IMG/VR virus record: IMGVR_UViG_3300031746_000151
Location: 1 to 25,917 of that record
Reading direction: 5' to 3' (one strand)
Source of the DNA: a virus
Length of the DNA: 25,917 nt
A program made the translations under genes and the position numbers. The notes below the pieces were generated by a model. That model saw only the letters and a list, made by a program, of their open reading frames with translations. It was not told where the DNA came from and ran no database searches. This document shows, one piece after another, positions 15,589 to 22,066 of the stretch. Every line of letters starts with the position of its first letter. The first letter of the stretch is position 1.

Positions 15589-15605
15589 GCTAATATGTTG
15601 CGGCA
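15589..15605 (+). promoter_or_regulatory. Extended -10 promoter close to start codon
   Basis: TGCTAATAT (15588-15596) is an extended -10 element with only nine bases to the GTG at 15606. There is no Shine-Dalgarno sequence between, so the transcript would have almost no leader. No convincing -35 is present at 16-18 bp spacing; TTGGCA lies 23 bp upstream. Confidence 0.4.
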
Positions 15606-15833
15606 GTGAGCCCATACCGACAACCTGGAGCGCGCGCACCGTCCGAGCCCCCGCCCCAGCCCCGGCGCTACCGGGCGATGGATGACGACTTCTTCAAGCC
15701 CGTCCCGTACCAGCCGCCCACGCCGCCGTCCCTTGCCGCGGACATCGTGATGGGGCTCCTCGGCGGGGCGATCCAGTCCATCGGGCCGCTCTTCTACATC
15801 GCGGTGGTGGTGGCGTTCATGCTGCGCTGCTAA
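15606..15833 (+). CDS. Proline-rich protein with C-terminal membrane segment
   Basis: 75 aa from GTG 15606 (MSPYRQPGARAPSEPPPQPR) to FYIAVVVAFMLRC. The first 50 residues are Pro/Arg-rich with an acidic DDDFF patch. The last ~30 (ADIVMGLLGGAIQSIGPLFY) include one membrane helix, so it is probably tail-anchored, N-in. An internal ATG at 15678 would give a 51-aa form keeping the membrane part. It points away from the left operon and is followed after 14 nt by a zinc-ribbon gene. A lysis-accessory role (holin/spanin-like) is possible but unsupported. Confidence 0.6.
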   Translation: MSPYRQPGARAPSEPPPQPRRYRAMDDDFFKPVPYQPPTPPSLAADIVMGLLGGAIQSIGPLFYIAVVVAFMLRC

Positions 15834-15847
15834 GTGTGGGGCGTGCG

Positions 15848-16177
15848 ATGACGATGTGGTTCGAACGAACGCCAGGCGACTTCATCTCTCCGAGCGTGGA
15901 GGAGAGGGTGTACTTCCTCGTCGGGGACGACCCGCCGGATTGGGTGCGTCTCCCGCCCCCGCTTGGGCGGCGGCAGCTCAAGGTGCTCTCGCACCACAAG
16001 GCCGAGTGCCCCCAATGCCATACGGGCGTCGTTCGGCACCTCATGCTTGAAGACAGCTACGGCGTCGCCGAGTGCACGGGCTGCGGGGGGTTCGTCTGGT
16101 ACCGCCAGCCGAGGCGTGACAGATCGGAGAGACGGTCGACACTTGATGCGGAGCGTCGACCACGCACCTCCGGGTAG
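15848..16177 (+). CDS. Zinc-ribbon protein
   Basis: 109 aa, MTMWFERTPGDFISPSVEER onward. A beta-rich first half is followed by two CxxC knuckles, AECPQCHTGVV and AECTGCGGFVWY, about 22 residues apart: a classic zinc ribbon. The C-terminal tail is basic. GGGG six bases before the ATG at 15848 supports this start; a GTG at 15836 is an alternative. Zinc ribbons commonly bind nucleic acid or RNA polymerase, but the target is unknown. Confidence 0.65.
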   Translation: MTMWFERTPGDFISPSVEERVYFLVGDDPPDWVRLPPPLGRRQLKVLSHHKAECPQCHTGVVRHLMLEDSYGVAECTGCGGFVWYRQPRRDRSERRSTLDAERRPRTSG

Positions 16178-16231
16178 CGAATCTCTTCCGCGCGTCGCTA
16201 CGCATTCCGCTTCAGTTTGCGGTTGAGTCTT

Positions 16232-16543
16232 TCATCTGACGACGATCACCCTCGTGCACGAGGGGCACCCGTCGCCGTTGTGGTGGCGCGGGTCGGCGGT
16301 CGGGCAGTCGCGCACGCCGCAGTCCGGGCACTCTTCGATGACGCACGTCGAGGGGTGGTAGAGCTGGGACCACTGCGCCCAGTAGAGCGTCTCGACCCGA
16401 AGGAAAGCCGCGACGTCGCGGCCTCCCTTCGAGGCCCGCCACGCGCAATGCCCGCAAATGCCGGTGTGGGTCCATATCTTACAGTGCTGAAGGACGCATC
16501 TCCTGAGCTTGGGTCCTGGGCGCTGGGAGGAATTGCGCTCCAC
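16232..16543 (-). CDS. Multi-cysteine protein, probable multi-zinc binder
   Basis: 103 aa from GTG 16543 (MERNSSQRPGPKLRRCVLQH) to CTRVIVVR. Cys/His groups occur along the chain: CVLQHC, GICGHCAW, STCVIEECPDCGVRDCP, DPRHHNGDGCPSC. That is at least ten potential metal ligands, enough for two sites. A GAGG lies before the GTG. It is the last gene of the second minus-strand run, convergent with the zinc-ribbon gene. Not recognised. Confidence 0.55.
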   Translation of the reverse strand: MERNSSQRPGPKLRRCVLQHCKIWTHTGICGHCAWRASKGGRDVAAFLRVETLYWAQWSQLYHPSTCVIEECPDCGVRDCPTADPRHHNGDGCPSCTRVIVVR

Positions 16544-16549
16544 GGAGCC

Positions 16550-16759
16550 TCATTGCGACCAAACGAGGCCGTGCGGACCGAGATCGGTGATGGGCATGAA
16601 GCGCATGGACCGGCCGTCGTCGGGCGCCATGCCGAAGGCGAGCCGCGCCAGCTCGGAGCAGTGGTGGAGGTCGAGGGCGCGGACGACGCAGAGCCGGGGC
16701 GCCGTTCCGGGGCTTGTGCGCGCCCCCGGAACGGCGTCGATCTGGCAGAGGAAGACCAT
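16550..16759 (-). CDS. Small hypothetical protein
   Basis: 69 aa, MVFLCQIDAVPGARTSPGTA to GPHGLVWSQ. Starts on a TGATG junction with the lysozyme-like gene stop, so it is probably coupled to it. A longer GTG start at 16774 would sit inside the lysozyme gene. Beta-like start, then ALDLHHCSELARLAFGMAPD. It is next to the lysozyme gene, but there is no lysis signature (no membrane helix). Confidence 0.5.
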   Translation of the reverse strand: MVFLCQIDAVPGARTSPGTAPRLCVVRALDLHHCSELARLAFGMAPDDGRSMRFMPITDLGPHGLVWSQ

Positions 16760-17259
16760 CAGAGCCCCCGCCACTCATCGGGGCGTGGTTGGGTGCCGAG
16801 CCACGACGCCGCCCGGCGCCAGCGCTCGCGCGAGCCCCACGTCGAGAGGCACCGCGGCCCCGAGATGTAGAGCGCAAGGGGGTCGGCCGTCCGCCGGCAG
16901 CTCCCCATCGACTCCTTGATGCGGTCGCGCCCGAGCCGCAGGCACGCGATGCGATCGTCGCACGCCTCCCCGCGCCGCGGCTGCACCTGCATCAGGCCCC
17001 AACTCCGACCGTTGTCCCCGCGCACCGCGAACTCGTCCACGTCCGCGCGATAGAACGACTCCAAACTCGCAATGCTGGCCATCATGATGGCCGTTTGTCG
17101 GCCATCATCACCCGCAAAGACGGGACTCTCTTGCGCCACCGTCGCGATGTCCTCGGCAATCTCCATATACCGCTCTGCATCCTTGGCCGAGCCGGGCGCT
17201 ACCCAAGTTGCCATGGCGGACCAGACCTCAACGGCGAGCATGAGCGTTGCTGATGTCAT
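16759..17259 (-). CDS. SLT-type lysozyme / transglycosylase (likely endolysin)
   Basis: 166 aa, MTSATLMLAVEVWSAMATWV to RPDEWRGL. The core has the SLT catalytic helix ASIASLESFY (Glu67 predicted acid) followed by RGDNGRSWGLMQVQP (about residues 80-94), the GLMQ signature of soluble lytic transglycosylase-like muramidases that cut the glycan backbone. The rest keeps four cysteines (CDDRIAC, GSCRR, GPRC) that could form disulfides outside the cell. The N-terminus is mildly hydrophobic but not a clear signal peptide. A phage lysis role is the likeliest. No Shine-Dalgarno is seen; a TTGACT lies upstream in a 39-nt gap. Confidence 0.8.
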   Translation of the reverse strand: MTSATLMLAVEVWSAMATWVAPGSAKDAERYMEIAEDIATVAQESPVFAGDDGRQTAIMMASIASLESFYRADVDEFAVRGDNGRSWGLMQVQPRRGEACDDRIACLRLGRDRIKESMGSCRRTADPLALYISGPRCLSTWGSRERWRRAASWLGTQPRPDEWRGL

Positions 17260-17298
17260 TGGCGCGGATGCTCGTTGCGATGGTGGTCGAAGTCAAGG

Positions 17299-17613
17299 CT
17301 ATTTGGCCTGCTTGCGTGCGTCGCACCAATCCTTGAAGGCGCTCGCGCTCCTGGCGTCGTGCAGCGAGACCTGAAACGCTCTTCGCATCTCGATCATGGT
17401 CGCGCGGAGGGCTCGCGCCTCATCATCCTTGGCGATGAGCGTGTTTCGCAGGTCGTCGACGGTATCGCGCAAGATCGAACACATTTCGCATCCTCTATCG
17501 CGCAGCTCCCAGATCTCCCTGGTCATCGCGTCGATGATTTCGGCGCGCGCGAGGTCTTCGGCTCGGATCTCCTCGCGCAGGGTTGCGCAATTGGCGCATT
17601 CGGTGTGAATCAT
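17299..17613 (-). CDS. Coiled-coil protein with two CxxC motifs
   Basis: 104 aa, MIHTECANCATLREEIRAED to WCDARKQAK. CANC near the N-terminus and CEMC in the middle are set in long charged helices (ARAEIIDAMTREIWELRDRG; DTVDDLRNTLIAKDDEARAL). AGGA seven bases upstream and an ATGA overlap with the gene before set the start. The layout suggests a dimeric coiled coil with metal or disulfide clasps. Function unknown. Confidence 0.6.
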   Translation of the reverse strand: MIHTECANCATLREEIRAEDLARAEIIDAMTREIWELRDRGCEMCSILRDTVDDLRNTLIAKDDEARALRATMIEMRRAFQVSLHDARSASAFKDWCDARKQAK

Positions 17614-17873
17614 GCTCGTTTCCTGTCTTCTTCTTGCCAAACGGAGGGCAAAAACACCGCCCCCAACGCGATTGCCGCCGCCCGGCGCGCGCACGTGAGC
17701 AAATAATGGGGGAATGGGCGCCCGCGGAAGTGGCCTGGACAGCACCCGATAGCCTCCGCCGCGGCGTCCAATTCCTCGATTGTAGACGCCGTGAGCCGAC
17801 ATTGGCCGGTGCGGTACATCGCCGCGCACCCTTTCCACGTCACAAGCTCGTCCACCATCAACATTTCGCTCAC
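17610..17873 (-). CDS. DUF4031 family protein
   Basis: 87 aa from GTG 17873 in a GTGA overlap; an ATG at 17864 is the alternative start and would place the MVDE segment at the N-terminus as in relatives. The run VDELVTWKGCAAMYRTGQCR, then TIEELDAAAEAIGCCPGHF, a FPHYLLT motif and RAAAIALGAV, follows the DUF4031 pattern (an entry residue block, a helix EELxxxAxxxG, a histidine-containing FPHYxLT, and a C-terminal AIALGAV). This family is common in phages and actinobacteria, biochemical role not known. Moderately sure of the family. Confidence 0.6.
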   Translation of the reverse strand: MSEMLMVDELVTWKGCAAMYRTGQCRLTASTIEELDAAAEAIGCCPGHFRGRPFPHYLLTCARRAAAIALGAVFLPSVWQEEDRKRA

Positions 17874-18097
17874 CGCCGCAGGTATGCGAGGGTCCGATCG
17901 TCCACCTCAGTGGGGATATGCGACTGGCAGAAGGGGCAAAGAAAGAAAATATCCTCGCACAACGAGCCATCGACCACGACGGGCTTGTAGATCAAGTCCG
18001 ATCGGCACATTTCGAGCCTCACACCGCACTCGATGTTGTTGCACTCGACTTCCTTCGTCCAGATCGGGACGTTCTTCGGCCCGAGGAGGACCCTCAT
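17870..18097 (-). CDS. Small zinc-ribbon-like protein
   Basis: 75 aa, MRVLLGPKNVPIWTKEVECN to RTLAYLRR. Cysteines in VECNNIECGVRLEMC and FLCPFCQSH form a likely four-Cys zinc site around a beta core. Start on an ATGA overlap; the next gene starts on its stop. Function unknown. Confidence 0.55.
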   Translation of the reverse strand: MRVLLGPKNVPIWTKEVECNNIECGVRLEMCRSDLIYKPVVVDGSLCEDIFFLCPFCQSHIPTEVDDRTLAYLRR

Positions 18098-18363
18098 CGC
18101 GGAAGCGCCACTGGTGGACTCCTTGAGCCAGGATCGCCCTCAAGCGAAGACAGATAGTCGCGCCCAGCCGTCGTCACGCGGTAATACCGCGAGGTTTCGT
18201 GGGTCATGTCGCCGCGGAGGAGGATGACGTTCGCGTGACCAATGGCAACGAGCGTCTTCCAGGTCTCATCCGCCTCCGATCCGACGCAGCAGCAGTAGTA
18301 ATTCCGCCAACAATGGGGCCACGCGAGGGCGTGGCGCATGAGGTCGGCTGCGTCTGCGCTCAT
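18094..18363 (-). CDS. Small protein with possible winged-helix fold
   Basis: 89 aa from ATG 18363 (MSADAADLMRHALAWPHCWR) to PPVALPR. The pattern LMRHALAW..., an NYYCCCVGSE patch, a helix TWKTLVAIGHANVI, and SRYYRVTTAGRDYLSS resembles small phage proteins with a C-terminal wing. Three consecutive cysteines are unusual. Start overlaps the upstream stop (ATGA). Family membership not established. Confidence 0.55.
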   Translation of the reverse strand: MSADAADLMRHALAWPHCWRNYYCCCVGSEADETWKTLVAIGHANVILLRGDMTHETSRYYRVTTAGRDYLSSLEGDPGSRSPPVALPR

Positions 18364-18614
18364 CCGATCCACCATTCCTGATTGCGCTCCGCGTCCAGCG
18401 CGGCGCGGGTCGCGGTGAGCGCATTCTGCGTCGCCAATTGCAAGTCGCGCGCGTGGCGCAGCTCCTCCAGGAGGGCCGTGCACCGCACCTGGCAGGCCGT
18501 CAGGTTCGCAATCGCCTCGCGGTGGCGCTCGCCAAGCTCGGTCAGCACCGCGAGTACCGACTCGTTCAGCTTGGCAGAACCCTCCTCCATGCATTGCTCT
18601 CTCATGTCGCTCAC
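18360..18614 (-). CDS. Small helical coiled-coil protein
   Basis: 84 aa from GTG 18614 (MSDMREQCMEEGSAKLNESV) to NQEWWIG; an ATG at 18605 is an equally possible start. Almost entirely charged helix (VLTELGERHREAIANLTACQ; ALLEELRHARDLQLATQNAL), so probably oligomeric. It follows the previous stop by 6 nt and overlaps the next gene. Not recognised. Confidence 0.5.
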   Translation of the reverse strand: MSDMREQCMEEGSAKLNESVLAVLTELGERHREAIANLTACQVRCTALLEELRHARDLQLATQNALTATRAALDAERNQEWWIG

Positions 18615-18620
18615 TGGCGC

Positions 18621-19070
18621 TTAGTTCCCTGATGAGAGGTCGTCATCTTCGATAGTGATATTCGAACAGAATTGAGCCAGGAGGGCAATGTTCGGGAGGA
18701 TGAGATCGCGCTCGATCTCCACCTTCAACGGGACTTCGGCGCACCACGCGGCTTCCAGCATGCGGATGCGTTCCACCACGGCGTGCTCCAGGCGTCCGAG
18801 CCGGCGACGCTCCCAGAACTCATCGCTGACTTCGGCCGCGGTGGGCATGGGCGCGGCCGCGGTCGGGATAGGCGCGGGCGGCTCTCCCTCCCTCTCCAGC
18901 CCTATGAGGCGTTGCCCCACCTCATGCCCATCCCCCGCCGCCAACGTCAGCTCCCCCGCCGTCTTCCCACCGCGTGTGAATATACGCACACGATCGTGGT
19001 CATCGCCGGTCACCACCAGCACCGATGAGACCGGACCCATGCCCGCGGGCAAGTAGACTGTTTCAGTCAT
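18621..19070 (-). CDS. Hypothetical protein
   Basis: 149 aa from ATG 19070 (MTETVYLPAGMGPVSSVLVV) to EDDDLSSGN. GAGG eight bases upstream favours this start; an ATG at 19094 in a TGATG junction would add eight residues. A beta-rich first half (DHDRVRIFTRGGKTAGELTL), a Pro/Ala linker, then helices (RRRLGRLEHAVVERIRMLEA; KVEIERDLILPNIALLAQF). No family recognised. Confidence 0.55.
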   Translation of the reverse strand: MTETVYLPAGMGPVSSVLVVTGDDHDRVRIFTRGGKTAGELTLAAGDGHEVGQRLIGLEREGEPPAPIPTAAAPMPTAAEVSDEFWERRRLGRLEHAVVERIRMLEAAWCAEVPLKVEIERDLILPNIALLAQFCSNITIEDDDLSSGN

Positions 19071-19093
19071 AGACTTTACCTCAATGTTCGTCA

Positions 19094-19351
19094 TCACACC
19101 CTACCAGGCGGCTTCAGGGGCCGCGGGAGCAGTTCAAAGCCAAAATGGGCCGGGCGGGGCTTCTTGGGGTGGGGGCGGCCCGCGTTTCGGTCTCTCACGG
19201 CCACGATCCAATCGTATTGTGGCGTGGAGAGAGCGCGGCCGGCGGCGAAAATCGACTCGAACGTCTCCCTCTCCGCGTCGGACAGCTCTCCGCCGAGCAC
19301 TTCCAGGAGCAGTTCGTGCTCCCCCTTCGCAAATGCCTTCTTTACAGCCAT
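19094..19351 (-). CDS. Small hypothetical protein
   Basis: 85 aa, MAVKKAFAKGEHELLLEVLG to LKPPGRV. Helical N-terminus (SDAERETFESIFAAGRALST) and a basic Pro-rich tail (GRPHPKKPRPAHFGF). GAGGGG precedes the ATG at 19351, and the start lies 10 nt inside the end of the methyltransferase gene. No family recognised. Confidence 0.5.
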   Translation of the reverse strand: MAVKKAFAKGEHELLLEVLGGELSDAERETFESIFAAGRALSTPQYDWIVAVRDRNAGRPHPKKPRPAHFGFELLPRPLKPPGRV

Positions 19352-19947
19352 GCGAGTCGCCCCTCACTCATCCGATCCCACACCAGCCAGACGTACGCCG
19401 ACGCGTCCGTTCCCTTCTTCCCCGCCGCGTTCGGCCCGAAAGACGGCCGAGAGGTCAAAAAATAGACGTCGGGCGGGTGCTGCTTGAGCAGCGCAAGCCG
19501 CTCCGGCTGCTTGCTCTTTGCCCCCTCCAGCCATCCGCACCGCACGAGCGCCACCACGCATGCCGCCAGCTCCCTCGCGTGCGCGATGAACTCGTACGCA
19601 TGGCTGAAAGGCGGGTTCATAAACACCGTGTCGGTCTCGATGTCGGAGGTGAGGTAGTCGGCGACGATGCCCTTGCTCCCCGTGCGGGCGGAGTAGCTTT
19701 CCACCAGCTCCGCCGAGACGTCCACCCCCAAGATCCGAGCGGCCGGCACCCCCGAGAAGATCAGCGCCGCCGTGATCGCGCCGTCCCCGCACCCCGCATC
19801 CAAGATCGACCCAAGCCCCCCTTCCGAAGGGCCGCAGGTGCGGCACCCGCGCGTCGCGAGCGCCCTCACGATCGCCAGCGTCGAGATCTCCGGCGTCCGG
19901 TAGAAGTCCCCCTCGCTCCGCACCGCACCCCGGTTCGTCGCGCTCAT
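19342..19947 (-). CDS. DNA adenine-type methyltransferase
   Basis: 201 aa, MSATNRGAVRSEGDFYRTPE to EGRLAWL. SAM-binding motif I LDAGCGDGAI is at about residues 49-58 and the catalytic motif IV NPPF at 111-114, the signature of N6-adenine (or related amino-N) methyltransferases; YRTPE near the start and TDASAYVWLVWDR near the end match small phage DNA methyltransferases. It probably protects phage DNA from restriction. Start on an ATGA overlap with the MazG-like gene, GGGAAG upstream. The target sequence cannot be predicted, and no cognate nuclease is nearby. Confidence 0.8.
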   Translation of the reverse strand: MSATNRGAVRSEGDFYRTPEISTLAIVRALATRGCRTCGPSEGGLGSILDAGCGDGAITAALIFSGVPAARILGVDVSAELVESYSARTGSKGIVADYLTSDIETDTVFMNPPFSHAYEFIAHARELAACVVALVRCGWLEGAKSKQPERLALLKQHPPDVYFLTSRPSFGPNAAGKKGTDASAYVWLVWDRMSEGRLAWL

Positions 19948-20321
19948 ACCAACTTCCCGCCGTGGCGATAGGCGCGCGTCTTGTTGTAGGCCAGCTTTTT
20001 CACCAGCGCCTCCGCCAGCGGGATCTCGTGCTCGCCGGCCATGTCGAAGACGCGAATGAGCACGTCCGCCAGCTCCGACGCCACCCCAAGCGGCTTGCCG
20101 TCGTTGTCGAACCACAACTTGTTTAGCTCAACACCAGCTCGGACCTCCTCCATCGCCTCCGCCGTCTCAGAATCCACGAGCCCAAGGAGCGCCACAACCA
20201 AGTCTGGCTTCAACTCCGGCATGAAGAGGAGCGCTCTGCGATGCTTCTCCCACCACCCTTTGGACACCGCCGTCTCGTGCGCATCCGCGATCAGTTCGTT
20301 TATCGTCGCTTCGATCGTCAC
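19944..20321 (-). CDS. MazG-like nucleotide pyrophosphohydrolase
   Basis: 125 aa from GTG 20321 (read as MTIEATINEL), set by GGAGG six bases upstream and a GTGA overlap. It keeps the all-alpha NTP-PPase metal motifs: SETAEAMEEV (Glu cluster at about residues 52-59) and ELADVLIRVFD (Glu83, Asp86), then LVKKLAYNKTRAYRHGGK. Such enzymes hydrolyse nucleoside triphosphates to monophosphates; phage versions may clean up nucleotide pools or lower ppGpp-type alarms. The next gene is the methyltransferase. Confidence 0.8.
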   Translation of the reverse strand: MTIEATINELIADAHETAVSKGWWEKHRRALLFMPELKPDLVVALLGLVDSETAEAMEEVRAGVELNKLWFDNDGKPLGVASELADVLIRVFDMAGEHEIPLAEALVKKLAYNKTRAYRHGGKLV

Positions 20322-20530
20322 TTGCCACCTCCACCCGAACACGCTTTGCAATAATGGCGAACTGCGTCCGCCGTCTCCACGCGACTCCACCCCGTTGGGG
20401 TGTCGGACGTGCGCACCCACTTCATTGGCATCCCCCCAGGGCTGTACATGCGCGCCTTCGTCTTGCACCTGTCGCACACGCGGTGTGTCGCGCGAACCGT
20501 CAGCCCATCACGCTCCCACCACGTACTCAT
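20318..20530 (-). CDS. Zinc-ribbon protein, paralogue of the gene at 25085-25306
   Basis: 70 aa, MSTWWERDGLTVRATHRVCD to CSGGGGK. Zinc site: HRVCDRCKTK and VRHYCKACS. In between, TPTGWSRVE. A second copy 4.8 kb away shares the start MSTxWE, HRVCDxC, GWxRVE and the HYCxAC end in the same spacing. AGGAAGG precedes the ATG. Function unknown; possibly nucleic-acid or protein binding. Confidence 0.7.
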   Translation of the reverse strand: MSTWWERDGLTVRATHRVCDRCKTKARMYSPGGMPMKWVRTSDTPTGWSRVETADAVRHYCKACSGGGGK

Positions 20531-20829
20531 GGTGCCTTCCTAAGCAGCCCCGCCAGTGCCCTGCGGGCTAGGCTGGAGAGGCACTTCGGGCACGTCGCAC
20601 GGTCGTCTGGCACCAAGTGTTGGCGCTCGGCGAACCGCCCGCACAACGCCAGCGTGCGCCTTTTTGGTGACCGCGCGTGCCACCTCCCCTCGCCGGGCAG
20701 CGGCGCCGGCGCGGGGTTGCCACGCTCAAGGTGATCGCCGTGGGCGCGGAGGCACTTCACGCAGAATTGGGCGCCACCTGGCTGGTCGTGGGGGCAGGAA
20801 GAGCACACGCCGCACTGCGTCACGGCCAT
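20527..20829 (-). CDS. Cys-rich zinc-binding protein
   Basis: 100 aa, MAVTQCGVCSSCPHDQPGGA to AGLLRKAP. Cysteine groups CGVCSSCPH, FCVKCLRAHGDH and ATCPKCLSS give at least two zinc sites. The C-terminus is a basic helix. A strong AAGGAGG lies just before the ATG at 20829; the gene overlaps both neighbours by a few bases. Not recognised. Confidence 0.6.
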   Translation of the reverse strand: MAVTQCGVCSSCPHDQPGGAQFCVKCLRAHGDHLERGNPAPAPLPGEGRWHARSPKRRTLALCGRFAERQHLVPDDRATCPKCLSSLARRALAGLLRKAP

Positions 20830-21095
20830 CCCCCCTCCTTATAGCAGGCCCCCACCCTCCTCCTTACCTCCCCCACCCGATCCACCGCCCGCGCCGCCCT
20901 CTCCGCCGCCCTCCCCGCCTCCCGCGCCGCCTCCCACGCCAACCCGCTCCTCCTCCTCACCTCCTCCTCCGCCGCCCGCGCCTCCCGCACCGCCCGCGCC
21001 GCCTCTGCCTCCGCCTCCCGCAACTCATCTCCCACCCCATTCCCGAGCCAACGCCTCACCCCCATCACCACCCACCCCATGACTCCAGGCACCAT
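20820..21095 (-). CDS. Membrane-anchored coiled-coil protein
   Basis: 91 aa from ATG 21095 (MVPGVMGWVVMGVRRWLGNG) to CYKEGGWP. A short hydrophobic N-terminus is followed by a long Ala/Glu/Arg helix (ELREAEAEAARAVREARAAE; AAREAGRAAERAARAVDRVG). The layout resembles inner-membrane coiled-coil spanin subunits, but the anchor is short and no lysis partner is next to it. The coding strand is almost purely purine at the helix. A TAGGGT box lies seven bases before the ATG and there is no ordinary ribosome site. A GTG at 21104 is an alternative start. Confidence 0.55.
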   Translation of the reverse strand: MVPGVMGWVVMGVRRWLGNGVGDELREAEAEAARAVREARAAEEEVRRRSGLAWEAAREAGRAAERAARAVDRVGEVRRRVGACYKEGGWP

Positions 21096-21224
21096 CCCCG
21101 CCACCCTACAAAAGTCTCCCGCGCGCTGTCACCCAGAAGAGAGCGAAAAGAAGGAAAAGGTGGTGACAGCACGCGCTTCCCGATGCGCTTGACCTGGCGC
21201 GGGACCGCGCGCTAGGTGTCGGCG
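21096..21224. promoter_or_regulatory. Divergent promoter region with inverted repeat
   Basis: Gap between the left-pointing coiled-coil gene and the right-pointing hypothetical gene. TAGGGT (complement of 21103-21108) faces left; TTGACC (21189-21194) with TAGGTG (21213-21218) at 18-bp spacing faces right, six bases before the ATG at 21225. GCTGTCACC (21125-21133) and GGTGACAGC (21162-21170) form a 9-bp inverted repeat that could be an operator. Confidence 0.5.
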
Positions 21225-21509
21225 ATGCAATGCAAGGTCCTCCTCGCCGTCAACCCCCACGGCGCCATGGTTGGGCTGTATGCCTCGGGCACGATTGCCG
21301 AAGCTGACCTCAACGCGGGACTCTACAACGCCGGCCTCGAATGGCACGAGGTGCTCGGGAAGCTTGTGGGAACCAATGGCCTCCGCGTCTGGGAAGGGAA
21401 CGTCACCCTCGACGACGAAGGCATCGGCCACTACGCAAAGGGCTCGTTCCGAAAGCTCACCCCCGTTGAGTGGCAATGCGTAGCCGCGGGGAGGTCACCG
21501 TGGCGATGA
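21225..21509 (+). CDS. Hypothetical protein
   Basis: 94 aa from ATG 21225 (MQCKVLLAVNPHGAMVGLYA) to AAGRSPWR. Beta-alpha mixture (GTIAEADLNAGLYNAGLEWH; GLRVWEGNVTLDDEGIGHYA). No Shine-Dalgarno; a -10-like TAGGTG ends six bases before the ATG, and a GTG at 21216 is a less likely start. Ends in an ATGA overlap with the next gene. Confidence 0.6.
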   Translation: MQCKVLLAVNPHGAMVGLYASGTIAEADLNAGLYNAGLEWHEVLGKLVGTNGLRVWEGNVTLDDEGIGHYAKGSFRKLTPVEWQCVAAGRSPWR

Positions 21510-21775
21510 AGAAGTACACGTTCGTCGCCGAAGCCACCATCTCCCTCAGCGTCGATGTCACCGCGTCATGCCTCCTAGAGGCCATCGACAAGGCGCAGTC
21601 CGCTTCCGTCATGTCCCTATGCCACCAGTGCGCCGGCAACCACCACGGCGAATGGAGCACGAGCGGTGAACTCGACTGCGACCCTTCAGGGATGACACTC
21701 GTTGCCACCTATGTCGATGGTGAGGAGGTCGATGAAGCCGCACTCGATGCCGCGAAAAAGAAGTGGCGCGACTGA
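21506..21775 (+). CDS. Hypothetical protein
   Basis: 89 aa from ATG 21506 (MKKYTFVAEATISLSVDVTA) to AAKKKWRD. GGGGAGG lies upstream; a GTG at 21500 would have better spacing to it and add two residues. Small beta sheet start with CLLEAIDKAQSASVMSLC, then a CHQC-type pair near GNHHGEW, so metal binding is possible. Unknown function. Confidence 0.6.
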   Translation: MKKYTFVAEATISLSVDVTASCLLEAIDKAQSASVMSLCHQCAGNHHGEWSTSGELDCDPSGMTLVATYVDGEEVDEAALDAAKKKWRD

Positions 21776-21785
21776 CTCGACGAAT

Positions 21786-21800
21786 TAGTATGATGGGACG
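21786..21800 (+). promoter_or_regulatory. -10 element next to start codon
   Basis: TAGTATGAT (21786-21794) contains two overlapping -10-like hexamers; the ATG at 21801 is six to nine bases on, with no ribosome site between. No good -35 found. Confidence 0.35.
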
Positions 21801-22034
21801 ATGGCATACGGAATCTATTGCACGACGTACTGCAACAAGGGGCACATGGTCAGCAGCGGGCGGCCCGTGGGTCACGAGTGCCGGGTGCTCCTCCCCTCGG
21901 CTTTGCAGGCGGAGATGGACGGCGACTACGAGACGGCGTGCGCGATCCTCGCCGCCCAGCGGCACGTGAAGTACGTGGTGGGACGCGTCTGCGGTCCGGC
22001 TACTGACAGTGACGCGCGATGGCAGAAAACTTGA
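21801..22034 (+). CDS. Small zinc-knuckle protein
   Basis: 77 aa, MAYGIYCTTYCNKGHMVSSG onward. Ligands C-x3-C-x3-H at residues 7, 11 and 15, then GRPVGHECRVL, form a probable single zinc knuckle. The helix LPSALQAEMDGDYETACAIL follows and the tail is polar. Seen in other phages as an uncharacterised small protein in my recollection. Stop overlaps the -35 element of the next gene. Confidence 0.65.
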   Translation: MAYGIYCTTYCNKGHMVSSGRPVGHECRVLLPSALQAEMDGDYETACAILAAQRHVKYVVGRVCGPATDSDARWQKT

Positions 22035-22058
22035 CGTGGCGGATGGCGCTGCGATATT
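22031..22058 (+). promoter_or_regulatory. Sigma70-type promoter, near leaderless
   Basis: TTGACG (22031-22036), 16-bp spacer, then extended -10 TGCGATATT (22050-22058). The ATG at 22067 is eight bases after the -10, so the mRNA would begin at or 1-2 bases before the start codon. This is the best-formed promoter in the window. Confidence 0.6.
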
Positions 22059-22066
22059 GAGGCGCC

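Noticed and set aside
16178-16231. Terminator between the convergent genes at 16177 and 16232
   Set aside because: Only a 4-bp CCGC/GCGG stem with a weak T stretch; too short to call.
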